Shown here piece by piece: positions 24,893 to 34,260 of a stretch of DNA of 64,000 nucleotides. Each line of letters begins with the position of its first letter. The stretch's first letter is position 1. The notes below the pieces were generated by a model. The model was not told the DNA's origin. It was given only the letters and a program-made list of their open reading frames with translations, and made no database searches. The stretch covers positions 2,666,001 to 2,730,000 of the forward strand of contig JASGHF010000001.1 in assembly GCA_047602465.1 (NCBI GenBank), read 5' to 3'. The DNA is from JADZAI01 sp047602465 (GTDB lineage: Bacteria; Pseudomonadota; Alphaproteobacteria; Micropepsales; Micropepsaceae). Both the position numbers and the translations under genes were made by a program.

Positions 24893-26173
24893 CTAGCGGA
24901 AGGTCGCGACGCTGGCCGGCTTGCCCGAGGGGACGAAGGCGGTTTCGGCGGTGGTGGTGGTGTCGCCCTTGCGGATTTCGGCGACGGCGGCGGCGCCGAG
25001 GACCGAGGGCTTGGACTTCGGCACGACGGTGTCGACATAGGTTGGCGCGGCGGCGGCGACTTCGACCGGAGCGGCGGCCGACGGGGCCGGTTCAGCCGAG
25101 GCGATGGCGGCCGGGGCCGACAGGGCGGCGGGCTTGGACTTCGGCACGATGGTGTCGACATAGACCGGCGCGGCGGCCCGGGCGGCTTCAGCAGCTTCGG
25201 CCTGCTGGATTTGCTCGGCCGAGGCGAGGGCCATCGGGGCGGCGATCGAGGCGGGCTTGGAGGCCGGGACGATCGTGTCGACATAGACCGGCTTGGCGGC
25301 GGCCATGGCGACCGGGGCGGTGACGGTGACGGTGACGGTGTCCGGCTTGGCGATCGGCTGGAGGGCCGGGCCGGTGGGGGCTTCGGCGACCAGAACCGGC
25401 GTCCGGGTTTCGACCGGCGCGGCGGCGGGCGCCGATTTCGGCGCCGTCACGACGGCTTCGGCATACTGGATGTCGCCGGCGAGGTTGGCGGGCACGTCGG
25501 CGAGGCTGGCGTAAACCGTGCTGTTGCCGCGGGCCGGGGCGTCGACGATGAAGCCCGACACGCCGAGCGCGCGCTTGCCGAACTGCGAGAGATTGGGGTG
25601 CCAGACGACGACCTTGGACCAGTCGTTATTGGCGGAAACGTCCATCACCGGCTGGTCGAGATAGATCTGGCCGTTGGACAGCCAGTTCGAGTGGTCGATG
25701 ACGATGTGACGGCTGTCGATGATCTTGGTGACGACGCCGACATGGCCGCGGCGGGTCTGCATGACCATCACGGAGCCGACGGTCGGGGCCTTGACGCGAA
25801 TGAAATCGCCCGCCGCCTGGTTCCACCAGGTATTGGCGTTGCCGCGGATGGCGACGCCCGAGCGCTCGCGCGCGAAGGGCACGCACTGGAGGCGGCGGCT
25901 GATGAGGACGGTGCGGGGGTTTACATCGGCGCTGGCCACAAGAGAGGCGGGCGGGCGGCCGGTGGCGTTGATCTGGCGGACAGAGACGTCGAGGGCTTCG
26001 GTGACGCGGGCGAGGGCCGTGGAGGCTGCCGTGATGGTCGGTTGCTGCACCTGGGCAGTGACCACCGGAACCGGCTGAACGTTCCGGGCATTATGAGTGG
26101 CGGTGGCGCAAGCACCCAGAGCCGACACGGCACAAAGAACAGAAGCGCGCGCGAGAATGCCTCGTGGCGTCAT
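24893..26173 (-). CDS. CHAP-domain lipoprotein with C-terminal 'VDTIVPxSKP' repeats
   Basis: 426 residues. Lipobox 'VSALGACAT' with Cys near residue 22. CHAP domain about residues 90-210: catalytic Cys in 'LQCVPFARERSG', His in 'RRGHVGVVTKI', then 'DHSNW'. CHAP enzymes cut peptidoglycan amide bonds. The C-terminal half is Ala/Pro-rich and holds three copies of 'PVYVDTIVPxSKPA', then a degenerate 'FVPSGKPASV'. The repeats may span the periplasm or bind a partner. Divergent from nothing nearby; the paralogue at 26366 follows upstream. Confidence 0.88.
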   Translation of the reverse strand: MTPRGILARASVLCAVSALGACATATHNARNVQPVPVVTAQVQQPTITAASTALARVTEALDVSVRQINATGRPPASLVASADVNPRTVLISRRLQCVPFARERSGVAIRGNANTWWNQAAGDFIRVKAPTVGSVMVMQTRRGHVGVVTKIIDSRHIVIDHSNWLSNGQIYLDQPVMDVSANNDWSKVVVWHPNLSQFGKRALGVSGFIVDAPARGNSTVYASLADVPANLAGDIQYAEAVVTAPKSAPAAAPVETRTPVLVAEAPTGPALQPIAKPDTVTVTVTAPVAMAAAKPVYVDTIVPASKPASIAAPMALASAEQIQQAEAAEAARAAAPVYVDTIVPKSKPAALSAPAAIASAEPAPSAAAPVEVAAAAPTYVDTVVPKSKPSVLGAAAVAEIRKGDTTTTAETAFVPSGKPASVATFR

Positions 26174-26365
26174 TTACCAAAACCCTGTCGAACTAAATCC
26201 CGGCCCGCACGGTTAGGGAGGGGTGCCGTAGCGGTCAACTTAAAGTTAGCGTAATGTTGGGATCAAAGGCAGAACATGCCTGTAAGGCATTGTTCTAACT
26301 AATATATTTTGTGACGCGAAAGGGGCGAAAGATGGGCCTCACGGCCTTGTTTCAAGGTCGAAATC

Positions 26366-26881
26366 TTAGTTGTGAGCGTGCCGGTCAGCAGAAGCAATGT
26401 TCATGCCGGGCAAGATGAATCCCTGAACGGCATAGGTCCGCGCACCATATTGGCCGCCCGGCGCATACCAGACCCGGACCGCCGACCAGTCGTTGTTTTC
26501 GGAGACATCCTTCACCGGCTGGTCGAGATAGATCTTGCCGTCATTGAGCCAGTTGGCGTGATCGACCACGATTTCCCGGCCGGAAATGACGCGCCGCACA
26601 ACGGCGACATGCCCCCGGTCGGTCCGTTGGTAGCCGAAAAGGACCATGACGGCGCCTTTTTCGGGCTGGTAGCCGCGTTGATATTTGCCGGCGGCCTTGC
26701 CCCACCAGAGATGGGCGTCGCCGTAGATCTGGATTCCCGATTCGTCGCGGGCGAAGGGGACGCACTGCATCCGGCTGCCGGGAGTGACGACCTCCGGGTC
26801 GGCGAAGCCGCCGCCGACGACACGGGTGGAGCCGCAGGCGGCAAGGCCGAGGCAGAGAAGGGCGAAAACCAGCGATTTCAT
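26366..26881 (-). CDS. CHAP-domain lipoprotein, short paralogue
   Basis: 171 residues from ATG 26881. Lipobox 'LGLAACGS'. CHAP motifs mirror the longer neighbour: 'MQCVPFARDESG', 'DRGHVAVVRRV', 'DHANWLNDGKIYLDQPV', 'ENNDWSAV'. It lacks the repeat tail. A probable wall hydrolase or an amidase acting on peptidoglycan stems; it may have arisen by duplication with the 24893 gene, from which it is separated by 192 bases without a gene. Confidence 0.88.
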   Translation of the reverse strand: MKSLVFALLCLGLAACGSTRVVGGGFADPEVVTPGSRMQCVPFARDESGIQIYGDAHLWWGKAAGKYQRGYQPEKGAVMVLFGYQRTDRGHVAVVRRVISGREIVVDHANWLNDGKIYLDQPVKDVSENNDWSAVRVWYAPGGQYGARTYAVQGFILPGMNIASADRHAHN

Positions 26882-27010
26882 GGTGTGGACGCTACACACC
26901 ACCCCCTAAAATTCGGTTTGTGCGACGCAACGCCCTTTGAAATCCCGCGCCCAAGGAACGATATTGGAACTGCGGGGTTTGGGGATTGGAATCGATCGGG
27001 AGATTGAGTC

Positions 27011-27562
27011 ATGACAACTCGCCGCCTGGCCCTTGCGGGCCTCTTGATGTCCGGCATGGCGCTCGGCGCCTGCGCGACGACACCGCTCTACAAGCCGCAG
27101 ACGAGTTCCGTCAGCTCGGGCTATAGCGAGCAGCAGCTGGATCAGAACCAGTACCGCGTGACCTTTGCGGGCAAGCGCTCAACCTCGCGCAACCGGGTGG
27201 AGGACGGGCTGGTGCTGCGCGCGGCCGAGGTGACGCTCGGCGCCGGTTACTCGCACTTCCTCATCGACGACCGCGACGTGTCGCGTGAGAGCGACGGCCT
27301 CTATCGCGACCCCTGGGGTTACGATTACGGCCCGCGCTTCGCATTCAGCTACGGGTTCGGCTATGGCCGCCGCGGCTTCTACGATCCGTTCTATTATCGC
27401 TGGGGCTACGCCGACGATCTCGACCGTTCGCGCTATGTCGCCTCGGCCGATATCGCACTGCTGCGGCCGGAAGAGGCCGCCAGCCAGCCCAAGGCGATCG
27501 ACGCGGCCGCAGTGATCGCCAATCTCGGCCCCGTTTTCGCGACCCCGCCGTCCCGGCCCTAG
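27011..27562 (+). CDS. CC0125/CC1285-like lipoprotein
   Basis: 183 residues. Lipobox 'MALGACATT' with Cys about residue 22. 'SSGYSEQQLDQNQYRVTFAG' and 'RNRVEDGLVLRAAEVTL' match my recollection of the caulobacterial CC0125/CC1285 lipoprotein family. The middle is rich in Tyr, Phe and Gly (YGFGYGRRGFYDPFYYRWGY). Envelope location; function unknown. GGGAGA precedes the ATG. Confidence 0.75.
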   Translation: MTTRRLALAGLLMSGMALGACATTPLYKPQTSSVSSGYSEQQLDQNQYRVTFAGKRSTSRNRVEDGLVLRAAEVTLGAGYSHFLIDDRDVSRESDGLYRDPWGYDYGPRFAFSYGFGYGRRGFYDPFYYRWGYADDLDRSRYVASADIALLRPEEAASQPKAIDAAAVIANLGPVFATPPSRP

Positions 27563-27671
27563 GGTCGCGGCAACGCGAAGCCCTCGCTGACGCGCTCGTT
27601 TCTTGACGCAGCGCGCAGCGTGCTTCTTTGTTTGCCCCATTCGTTAACCGTCATTCCCGGGAGGTGACGCC

Positions 27672-29467
27672 GTGGGGTTCTTCGACGCGATCAGGCGTGA
27701 GTTCAGCTATCTGCGCACGGGCATCCGCCTGACGCGCCGCGTCAAGGACGTCAAACCGGAATCGACCTTCACCACCGCCGACGTGTTCGAGCGCTGGGTG
27801 AAGGCGACGCCCGACGCGCCGGCCATCTGGCACGAAGACCAGGTCATTTCCTGGAAGCAGATGGACCAGGGCGCCTGCCGCTATGCCCGCTGGGCCAGGG
27901 AGCAGGGGATCGGCAAGGGCGATGCGGTCGCCATCCTGATGGAGAACCGGCCGGATTTCATCATGGCCTGGTTCGGCCTGCACAAGATCGGGGCCATCGG
28001 GGCGCTGATCAACACCAACCTGACCACAGCGCCGCTGGCCCATTCGCTGAACATTTCCGGCGCGCAGCATTTGATTCTGGGCGCTGAAGTGGCGGGCAAC
28101 TACGCGACCGCAGCCGACAAGCTGGATGCGCCGATGACGGTGTGGGCGTCAGGCGGCGCGGTGGCGGGCGCAAACGATCTCGACGCCGTGCTGGCCGGGT
28201 TGAGCCCGCGCCGATCCCGCGCGAGTTCCGCGCCGGCCTCACCTGCGCCGACAAGGCGCTCTACATCTATACGTCCGGCACGACGGGCATGCCGAAGGCG
28301 GCGAATATCAGCCATCTTCGCATGCAGATGATGATGCATGCCTTCGGCGCGTCGACCAACGCGACGTCGAAGGACATCATGTATGACGTGCTGCCGCTGT
28401 ATCATTCAGCGGGCGGCATCTGCGCGCTGGGCGCGGTCTTCACCGTCGGCGGATCGGTGGTGCTGCGGCGCAAGTTCTCCGCCAGCCAGTTCTGGGACGA
28501 CTGCGACCGCTACAAGCCGACGCTGTTCCAGTATATCGGCGAGCTGTGCCGCTATCTGCTGAACGCGCCGCCGCATCCGAAGGAAGCGACGCACAGCCTG
28601 CGCCTCGCGATCGGCAACGGCCTGCGCCCCGAGATCTGGCCGACTTTCCAGCAGCGCTTCCGGATTCCCAAAGTGGTGGAGTTCTACGGCGCGACAGAGG
28701 GCAATGTCGCGCTGCTGAATTTCGACGGCAAGGTGGGCGCGGTCGGCCGCATTCCCAACTATGCGCGCAAGCGCCTGCCGGTCTTCATCGTGAAATTCGA
28801 CGTCGAGACGGAAGAGCCGGTGCGGAACGCGGCGGGGTTCTGCATCGAATGCGCGCCGGGCGAGGCGGGCGAGGCGGTCGGCAAGATCGACCCGAAGGAG
28901 CCGCGCACCAGCTTCGAGGGCTATTCCAAGGGCAGCGAGACGCAGAAGAAGCTGCTGACCGACGTGTTCGAGACGGGCGACCGCTATTTCCGCACCGGCG
29001 ATCTCCTGAAGCGCGACGCGCAGGGCTATTTCTATTTCGTCGACCGCATCGGCGACACGTTCCGCTGGAAGGGCGAGAACGTGGCGACATCGGAAGTCGC
29101 CGAGGCGCTGTCGCTGTTTCCGGGCGTGAAGGAAGCCAATGTCTATGGCGTGAAGGTCGGATCGCTGGACGGCAAGGCCGGCATGGCGGCGCTGGTGGCT
29201 GGGCCGGAGCTGAACCTCGCCGGTCTGCCCGCCTATCTGGAAGGCAATCTGCCGGCCTATGCGCGGCCGCTCTTCATCCGCCTGCTGCAGCACGAGATGG
29301 AGATCACCGGCACCTTCAAGCACCGCAAGGTGGAGCTGGTGAAGGAAGGCTTCGACCCGGCGAGCATCACCGATCCGATGTTCTGGCTGGAGCCGGAGAG
29401 CCGGAGCTACAAGCCGCTGACGCCCGGCGACTATGCGAGGGTGATGTCGGGCGAGATCAGGCTGTAG
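27672..29467 (+). pseudogene. long-chain acyl-CoA synthetase (FATP-like), frameshifted
   Basis: One gene in two frames. From GTG 27672 (GGGAGG upstream) residues 1-177 read normally to 'DLDAVLAGL'. Near 28195-28205 the frame moves by one base (a missing base), and sense resumes as 'EPAPIPREFRAGLTCADKALYIYTSGTTGMPK' (split here: AMP-binding P-loop YTSGTTGMPK), 'GRIPNYARKRLP' and 'YFVDRIGDTFRWKGEN', ending at 29467. Together about 597 residues, the usual length for fatty-acid-transport-type very-long-chain ligases. As written the protein would end soon after 28200. A true mutation and a sequencing error cannot be told apart here. Confidence 0.8.
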
Positions 29468-29511
29468 GCGCGGGGCCCGGATTTTCGCCGGCCATGTCAG
29501 CGGGGCAGGCG

Positions 29512-29940
29512 TCAGACCGCCTCGCGCAGGGCGCGAAGGTTCCGGCGCGTGTCGGCCCAGCCTTCGGCGCCGAGCTGGCCGACGAGTTCGTCCTGCGCCC
29601 TGCGCCAGAGCGGCATGGCGCGGGCGAGCGCCTTCTCGCCCGTTTTCGACAATGTCTTGCGGCGGGCGCGGCCATCCTTCGCGCTGGTCAGCAGGCCGTC
29701 GCGCTCCAGCACTTCCAGATTGCGGACCAGCGTGGTGCGGTCGATGGCGAGCCGTTCGGCGAGGTCGGTGGCGGTGAGGCCGGGATCGGATTTCAGCGAG
29801 GCGAGCAGGCTGAACTGCGCGCCGGTGAGGCCGGCGGCGCCCAGATGCGCCTCGTAGTGCCGCGTGACGGCGCGCGCAGTCATCCGTACGCGCAGCATCA
29901 CGCACTCACGGCCGGGATCGTCCTGTTCGGTCTTGCTCAT
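29512..29940 (-). CDS. MarR family transcriptional regulator
   Basis: 142 residues. Winged helix-turn-helix 'GLTATDLAERLAIDRTTLVRNLEVLERDGLL' (split at Leu) and wing 'DGRARRKTLSKTGEKAL' fit the MarR family. Convergent with the broken acyl-CoA synthetase; no operator or partner gene is obvious beside it. Ligand unknown. Confidence 0.9.
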   Translation of the reverse strand: MSKTEQDDPGRECVMLRVRMTARAVTRHYEAHLGAAGLTGAQFSLLASLKSDPGLTATDLAERLAIDRTTLVRNLEVLERDGLLTSAKDGRARRKTLSKTGEKALARAMPLWRRAQDELVGQLGAEGWADTRRNLRALREAV

Positions 29941-30019
29941 CGTCTATCCGTGCAGATGCACGCCAAGCTAGGGCCGCCGCCGGTCTCGCGCAAGAGATCG
30001 CCCCGGCGCGGGCGTGCGG

Positions 30020-30367
30020 TCACCTGATGGCGACGGTGGCGCCTGCGTCGGTGAGGGTCTGCGCCAGGATTTCGGCGTCGCCGCGCGAGAGGCCGACGGC
30101 GACGAAGCCGGGCGCGGCGTCGACGAGATCCTTGGTTTCCTTCAGGCCCAGCTGGGTGAAGAGGCGCAGTTCCTTGATGACGGCGATCTTGTTCGGCCCG
30201 GCATCCTCGATCTGCACCTTGTAGGGGCCGCCTGCGCCGGTGGGCGCGGTGGGGGCGCGAACGGGACGGGGCGGCGGCGCTGCTTCCGCGCCGCCGCTCC
30301 GCCTCAGTCCGATGAGATAGCCGATGGCGAGGCAGCCCGCGACGATGGCGATGAGCTGCCAGTCCAT
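30020..30367 (-). CDS. membrane-anchored ribosomal L7/L12 C-terminal-domain protein
   Basis: 115 residues. One N-terminal membrane span (LIAIVAGCLAIGYLIGL), a short Pro/Ala linker, then residues 58-115 match the bL12 C-terminal domain: 'KIAVIKELRLFTQLGLKETKDLVDAAP' (in part) and 'AEILAQTLTDAGATVAI'. In ribosomes that domain recruits translation GTPases. Here it is tethered to the membrane and has no dimerisation domain. Starts two bases after the LLM gene, so cotranscribed with it. Confidence 0.8.
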   Translation of the reverse strand: MDWQLIAIVAGCLAIGYLIGLRRSGGAEAAPPPRPVRAPTAPTGAGGPYKVQIEDAGPNKIAVIKELRLFTQLGLKETKDLVDAAPGFVAVGLSRGDAEILAQTLTDAGATVAIR

Positions 30368-30368
30368 C

Positions 30369-31544
30369 CTATTCCGCCGCGTCTTTCTTGGACTTGGCGG
30401 CGACTTCCTCGGCGTGCTTCGCCAGCGTCTTCATCACCGCGCCGCCGGCCGCCGCCATCAGCGCACCGGCATTCGCCTTGGTGTGCTCGTAGCTGTCGAT
30501 GCGGGCCGAGTTGGCGTTGTTGATGACCGGCGTCACGTAGCGCTGCCACATCTCGTAGGACTTCCTGGTTTCCTCCCACGGCGCCCAGTTATGGGCGAGC
30601 TGGAGGAAGGCGCCGAACTGGCCCTGCTTTTCCTGCAGGCGGCGGATCTGGGCGATGGCGTCGTCGGGCGTGCCCACCACGATCGTGCCTTCACGGATGC
30701 CGCGCTCCAGCGGGTCTTCGTTGGGGTCCTGGTTGACGTTGAGGGGCGAGAGATTGGCGAAATAGGTCGCCCATTTCTGATAGCCGAAGCGGACATTCTT
30801 CATCGCCTGCTCCTTGGTCTCGGCCAGATGGATGGGGCCGACAAGGCGAAGCGCTTCGGGGTTCATGGTGCGGCCGTTCTCGGCGGCGACCTCGTTGGCG
30901 ATCTTCCAGTTGATGCCGAGCGCATCATAGCCGCCGGCCTGGGTGGCGGCGACGCAGAGCATGCCGAAGCCGTGGCGTCCGGCGAGCTTGCCGCCCGACG
31001 GCGTCACCGACGAGGCGACGCAGATTTCCGGATGCGGCCAGGTATAGGGCTTCACCTGGCAGATGGCGTTTTCGAGATTGAACCAGTCGGTCTTCCTGGT
31101 GACGCGCTTGCCGTTGAAGAGATCGAGGATGACCTCAAGCCCTTCGACCATGCGGTCGCGCTGAACCGCCGGGTCGATGCCGAGCTGGAAGGCATCGGAC
31201 GGCAGAAGGCCGGGGCCGACGCCGAACATCACGCGGCCGCGCGTCTGGTGGTCGAGCTGGATGATGCGGTTCGCGGTGGTGAGCGGGTTATGATACGGCA
31301 ATGAAATCACGCCGGTGCCCAGCTTGATGCGCCTGGTGCGCTCGGCGGCGGCGGCGATGAAGACCTCCGGCGAGGGAATGATCTCGAAGCCCGCCGAATG
31401 ATGCTCGCCGATCCAGGCCTCCTCGTAGCCGAGGCGGTCGAGATGCTCCATCAGCTCCAGATCGCGATGGATGCAGAGCGTCGGGTCTTCGTCGGTCGGG
31501 TGGAACGGCGCGAGAAACACGCCGTTGCGCAGTTTGATGGTCAT
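30369..31544 (-). CDS. LLM class flavin-dependent oxidoreductase
   Basis: 391 residues. 'NGVFLAPFHPTDEDPT' start, 'EAWIGEHHSAGFEIIPSPEVF' (His pair of the flavin site), 'GTGVISLPYHNPLTTANRI' and 'RGRVMFGVGPG' mark the luciferase-like fold, of the limonene-monooxygenase/alkanal-type subgroup. The C-terminus has an unusual Ala/Lys-rich helical tail. Only distantly like the LLM protein at 3.2 kb. Substrate unknown. Confidence 0.88.
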   Translation of the reverse strand: MTIKLRNGVFLAPFHPTDEDPTLCIHRDLELMEHLDRLGYEEAWIGEHHSAGFEIIPSPEVFIAAAAERTRRIKLGTGVISLPYHNPLTTANRIIQLDHQTRGRVMFGVGPGLLPSDAFQLGIDPAVQRDRMVEGLEVILDLFNGKRVTRKTDWFNLENAICQVKPYTWPHPEICVASSVTPSGGKLAGRHGFGMLCVAATQAGGYDALGINWKIANEVAAENGRTMNPEALRLVGPIHLAETKEQAMKNVRFGYQKWATYFANLSPLNVNQDPNEDPLERGIREGTIVVGTPDDAIAQIRRLQEKQGQFGAFLQLAHNWAPWEETRKSYEMWQRYVTPVINNANSARIDSYEHTKANAGALMAAAGGAVMKTLAKHAEEVAAKSKKDAAE

Positions 31545-31654
31545 GATGTCGTCTCCCGCCGCGATCCTTCGATGGGTGCGGCTGTTATGTATTGCGAAAC
31601 GGGCGGATCAAACGCCTCCCCGGGCGCGGAGGCAAGATGCCGCCGGGGTAAAGA

Positions 31655-32527
31655 TCAGCCGCCATTCCGGGCGCGCAGGTGCCAGACCAGCGCAAGGATC
31701 AGCGCCGCGATGGCGACGATGGGGCCGGCGACGGCAGGCAGGATGACGAGAACCGCGCCGGCGTCGTCGCTGTTCATCGCGTCCTTGACCCAGGGCTTGT
31801 CGGCATTGGCGATGAGAAAGCCGCCAAGCGCCGCACCGATGGCGGCGACGACGAGCGCGATGTTGCGGGCCTTGCGCGGATTGCGGTCGGCGGCGCGGGC
31901 GGGGGCGGAGAGAATGCGCGCGACCGGGCCGAGCGGCACCGGTACCGCGTACCAGTCGACGACGGCGCGGCCTTGAGCCTCGGCCTCCGGCGCGACGGGA
32001 AAGCGCATGCAGAAATGGCGCGCCGACGTTTTCGCGGTGGGAGGATAATAATAGAAAAGCTCGATGGCCTGGGGCGACCCATCGAGAAAGCGCGCCAGTC
32101 GGAGGTCGGCCTTGCCGGCGCCGAAATAGGCATCGCCCACGCGCAGAGCTTCCGTCGACACGACAATTTCGACGGGCGCATCGATAGTGGCGGGCACGTC
32201 GATCGGATTATTGCGCCATTCGGGCTGGAGCGCGGCGGTGAGGCCGCGATCGAGTTCGGCGAAGCGCCGCCAGATTTCAGGCTGGATATCCCAGCGGCCG
32301 AGCAGGTTCTCGCCGCGGTCGAGGCGTTCGAACGAGCGGACAGACGCATAGAGATAGATGCCGGCGATGGCCGAGATCGGCGCAACCATCATGCCGCCGA
32401 TCATCAGGCCGATCTGCAGCGAGCTATCCTCGCCGGCATCGTCCATCGCGATGGCTATGGCGATGGCGGCCGAACCCGCGATCGCCAGCATGATGAAGAG
32501 ATCGCGCCAGAATCGCGGGTTCTTCAT
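31655..32527 (-). CDS. hypothetical membrane protein
   Basis: 290 residues with two hydrophobic segments at the N-terminus (IMLAIAGSAAIAIAIAM; IGGMMVAPISAIAGIYLY), a soluble central domain of ~130 residues, and two more spans at the C-terminus. No recognised family. The gap to the acyl-CoA synthetase gene upstream is 18 bases, on the same strand, so they may share a transcript. Confidence 0.6.
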   Translation of the reverse strand: MKNPRFWRDLFIMLAIAGSAAIAIAIAMDDAGEDSSLQIGLMIGGMMVAPISAIAGIYLYASVRSFERLDRGENLLGRWDIQPEIWRRFAELDRGLTAALQPEWRNNPIDVPATIDAPVEIVVSTEALRVGDAYFGAGKADLRLARFLDGSPQAIELFYYYPPTAKTSARHFCMRFPVAPEAEAQGRAVVDWYAVPVPLGPVARILSAPARAADRNPRKARNIALVVAAIGAALGGFLIANADKPWVKDAMNSDDAGAVLVILPAVAGPIVAIAALILALVWHLRARNGG

Positions 32528-32545
32528 CGCGGGTTCTTCATGCCG

Positions 32546-34114
32546 TCAGTTCACCCGGCGCTCTTTGCCCGCCCAGAAGGGTTCGCGCAGTTCGCGCCGC
32601 AGGATCTTGCCCGAGGGGTTGCGCGGCAGGCCTTCGATGAAGTCGATGGACTTGGGCGTTTTGTAGGAGGCGATGCGTGTCTTGGTGAAGGCGATGATAT
32701 CTTCGGCGCTGGTGTCGGCGCCGGGCTTCAGCACGACCATGCCTTTCACCGCCTCACCCCATTTTTCGTCCGGCACGCCGATGACGGCGGCGTCGGCGAT
32801 GGCGGGATGGCTCATCAGCGCGTTTTCTACCTCGGCCGGGTACACGTTCTCGCCGCCCGAGACGATCATGTCCTTCACGCGGTCATAGATGAAGAGATAG
32901 CCCTCTTCATCGAAGAAGCCCGCATCGCCCGTGTAGAACTTGTTGTTGACGATGGCCTTGGCGGTGGCGTCGGGCTTGCCCCAATAGCCCTTCATCACGG
33001 TCGGGGCCTCGATGGTGATCTCGCCGACCTGGCCCTGCGGCACGGGCTTGCCGTTCTCGTCCAGCACCTCGATGACGAAGCCGGGATAGGGGAGGCCGCA
33101 GGAGCGGAGCTTGCCGCGCGCCGGGTCGTGCGCCTCGGGCGGCAGATAGGTGCCGGCCCCGACGGTCTCAGTCAGGCCGTAGAGCTGGGTGAAGCTCGCC
33201 TGCAGCACGCGCTGGGCGTTGACCAGAACTTCTTCCGAGATCGGCGAGGCGCCGTAGAAGACGCGGTTGAGGGTGGAGAAGTCGCGCTTGTCCACGCCCG
33301 GCACGGCGATGAGGAACTGGATCACGGCCGGGACCAGGAACATCGCGTTGATGCGCTCTTTTTCGATGAGGTCGATGACCTTCACCGGATCGACCTGCTT
33401 CATGATGATGCTGGTCGCGCCCTGGCCGGTCGCCATGACGCCGGCATTGAGGCCCGCGACGTGGAAGTTCGGCATGGCGCAGAGGGCGACTTCGCCGGCA
33501 TCGTAACCGCCCCAGCCCGCCTGCTGCGCGTGGTCGAAGAACGAGATGTAGTTGCCGTTGGTGAGCTGTACGCCCTTGGGGTGGCCGGTGGTGCCGGAGG
33601 TGTAGAGCTGGACCACGTCGTCATCGAGCTTGATGTCGAGCATGGGATCGGTCGCGGACTGGCCGTCGCGCCAGCTCTCATAGACCGGCCAATCGGCATG
33701 CGGGCCGTCGATGGCGATGAAGTGTTTGACGGTGGTGAGCTGCGCTTTGATCGGTTCGATCAGGGGAAGGAATTCCGCGCCGACGAAGAGGACTTCCGCC
33801 TGGGCGTCGTTGAGGACGTAGACGATCTCAGGCGGGGCGAGGCGCCAGTTGACGCCGACCACCACGACATTGGCCTTGAACGAGCCGAACACGACTTCGA
33901 AGAAGCGGTCGGAATTCATGCCGATATAGCCGATGCGGGCATGAGGCTTGCAGCCCAGCCCGATGAGGCCGTTGGCGACCTGGGTTGCGTATGTGTCGAG
34001 CGTGGCGAAGCTGGTGCGGCGGTTTTCGAAGACTTGCGCGATGGCGTCCGGGCGCGCCTTGGCCTGCGCCCGCGTGATGTCGGCGCATGTCTTGATGGCG
34101 TCCAGATCGAACAT
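32546..34114 (-). CDS. acyl-CoA synthetase (class I adenylate-forming)
   Basis: 522 residues. AMP-binding P-loop 'YTSGTTGHPKG', 'YGLTETVGAG' (A5), 'YTGDAGFFDEEGYLFIYDR' (A7-A8) and C-terminal catalytic Lys in 'LPRNPSGKILRREL'. Activates a carboxylic acid, probably a fatty or aromatic acid, to its CoA thioester. It is divergent from the CMD/SDR/M20 unit. Confidence 0.92.
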   Translation of the reverse strand: MFDLDAIKTCADITRAQAKARPDAIAQVFENRRTSFATLDTYATQVANGLIGLGCKPHARIGYIGMNSDRFFEVVFGSFKANVVVVGVNWRLAPPEIVYVLNDAQAEVLFVGAEFLPLIEPIKAQLTTVKHFIAIDGPHADWPVYESWRDGQSATDPMLDIKLDDDVVQLYTSGTTGHPKGVQLTNGNYISFFDHAQQAGWGGYDAGEVALCAMPNFHVAGLNAGVMATGQGATSIIMKQVDPVKVIDLIEKERINAMFLVPAVIQFLIAVPGVDKRDFSTLNRVFYGASPISEEVLVNAQRVLQASFTQLYGLTETVGAGTYLPPEAHDPARGKLRSCGLPYPGFVIEVLDENGKPVPQGQVGEITIEAPTVMKGYWGKPDATAKAIVNNKFYTGDAGFFDEEGYLFIYDRVKDMIVSGGENVYPAEVENALMSHPAIADAAVIGVPDEKWGEAVKGMVVLKPGADTSAEDIIAFTKTRIASYKTPKSIDFIEGLPRNPSGKILRRELREPFWAGKERRVN

Positions 34115-34260
34115 GTCCTGAAGTCCCTTCCCTGAAGATTTTTATGGATTGCCTGAACCTTAGCGGCGGGGTTGACGCCAAGGCAAGGCAGGGCTTGCGA
34201 ACTGGACCGTGGCGTCCAACGATAGGGCCAACAAAAACACCGATCATGAGGAGATGCCCG

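Noticed and set aside
24742..25284. N-terminal extension of OmpA copy 4 by ~180 codons
   Set aside because: The extension is antisense to the Ala/Pro repeat tail of the CHAP gene and precedes an intact signal peptide with its own ribosome site.
31679..34135. 818-codon open frame on the plus strand
   Set aside because: It is antisense to the membrane protein and acyl-CoA synthetase genes, whose motifs are complete; the composition (Arg/Asp/Gly/Ala-rich, no domains) is that of GC-rich antisense frames.
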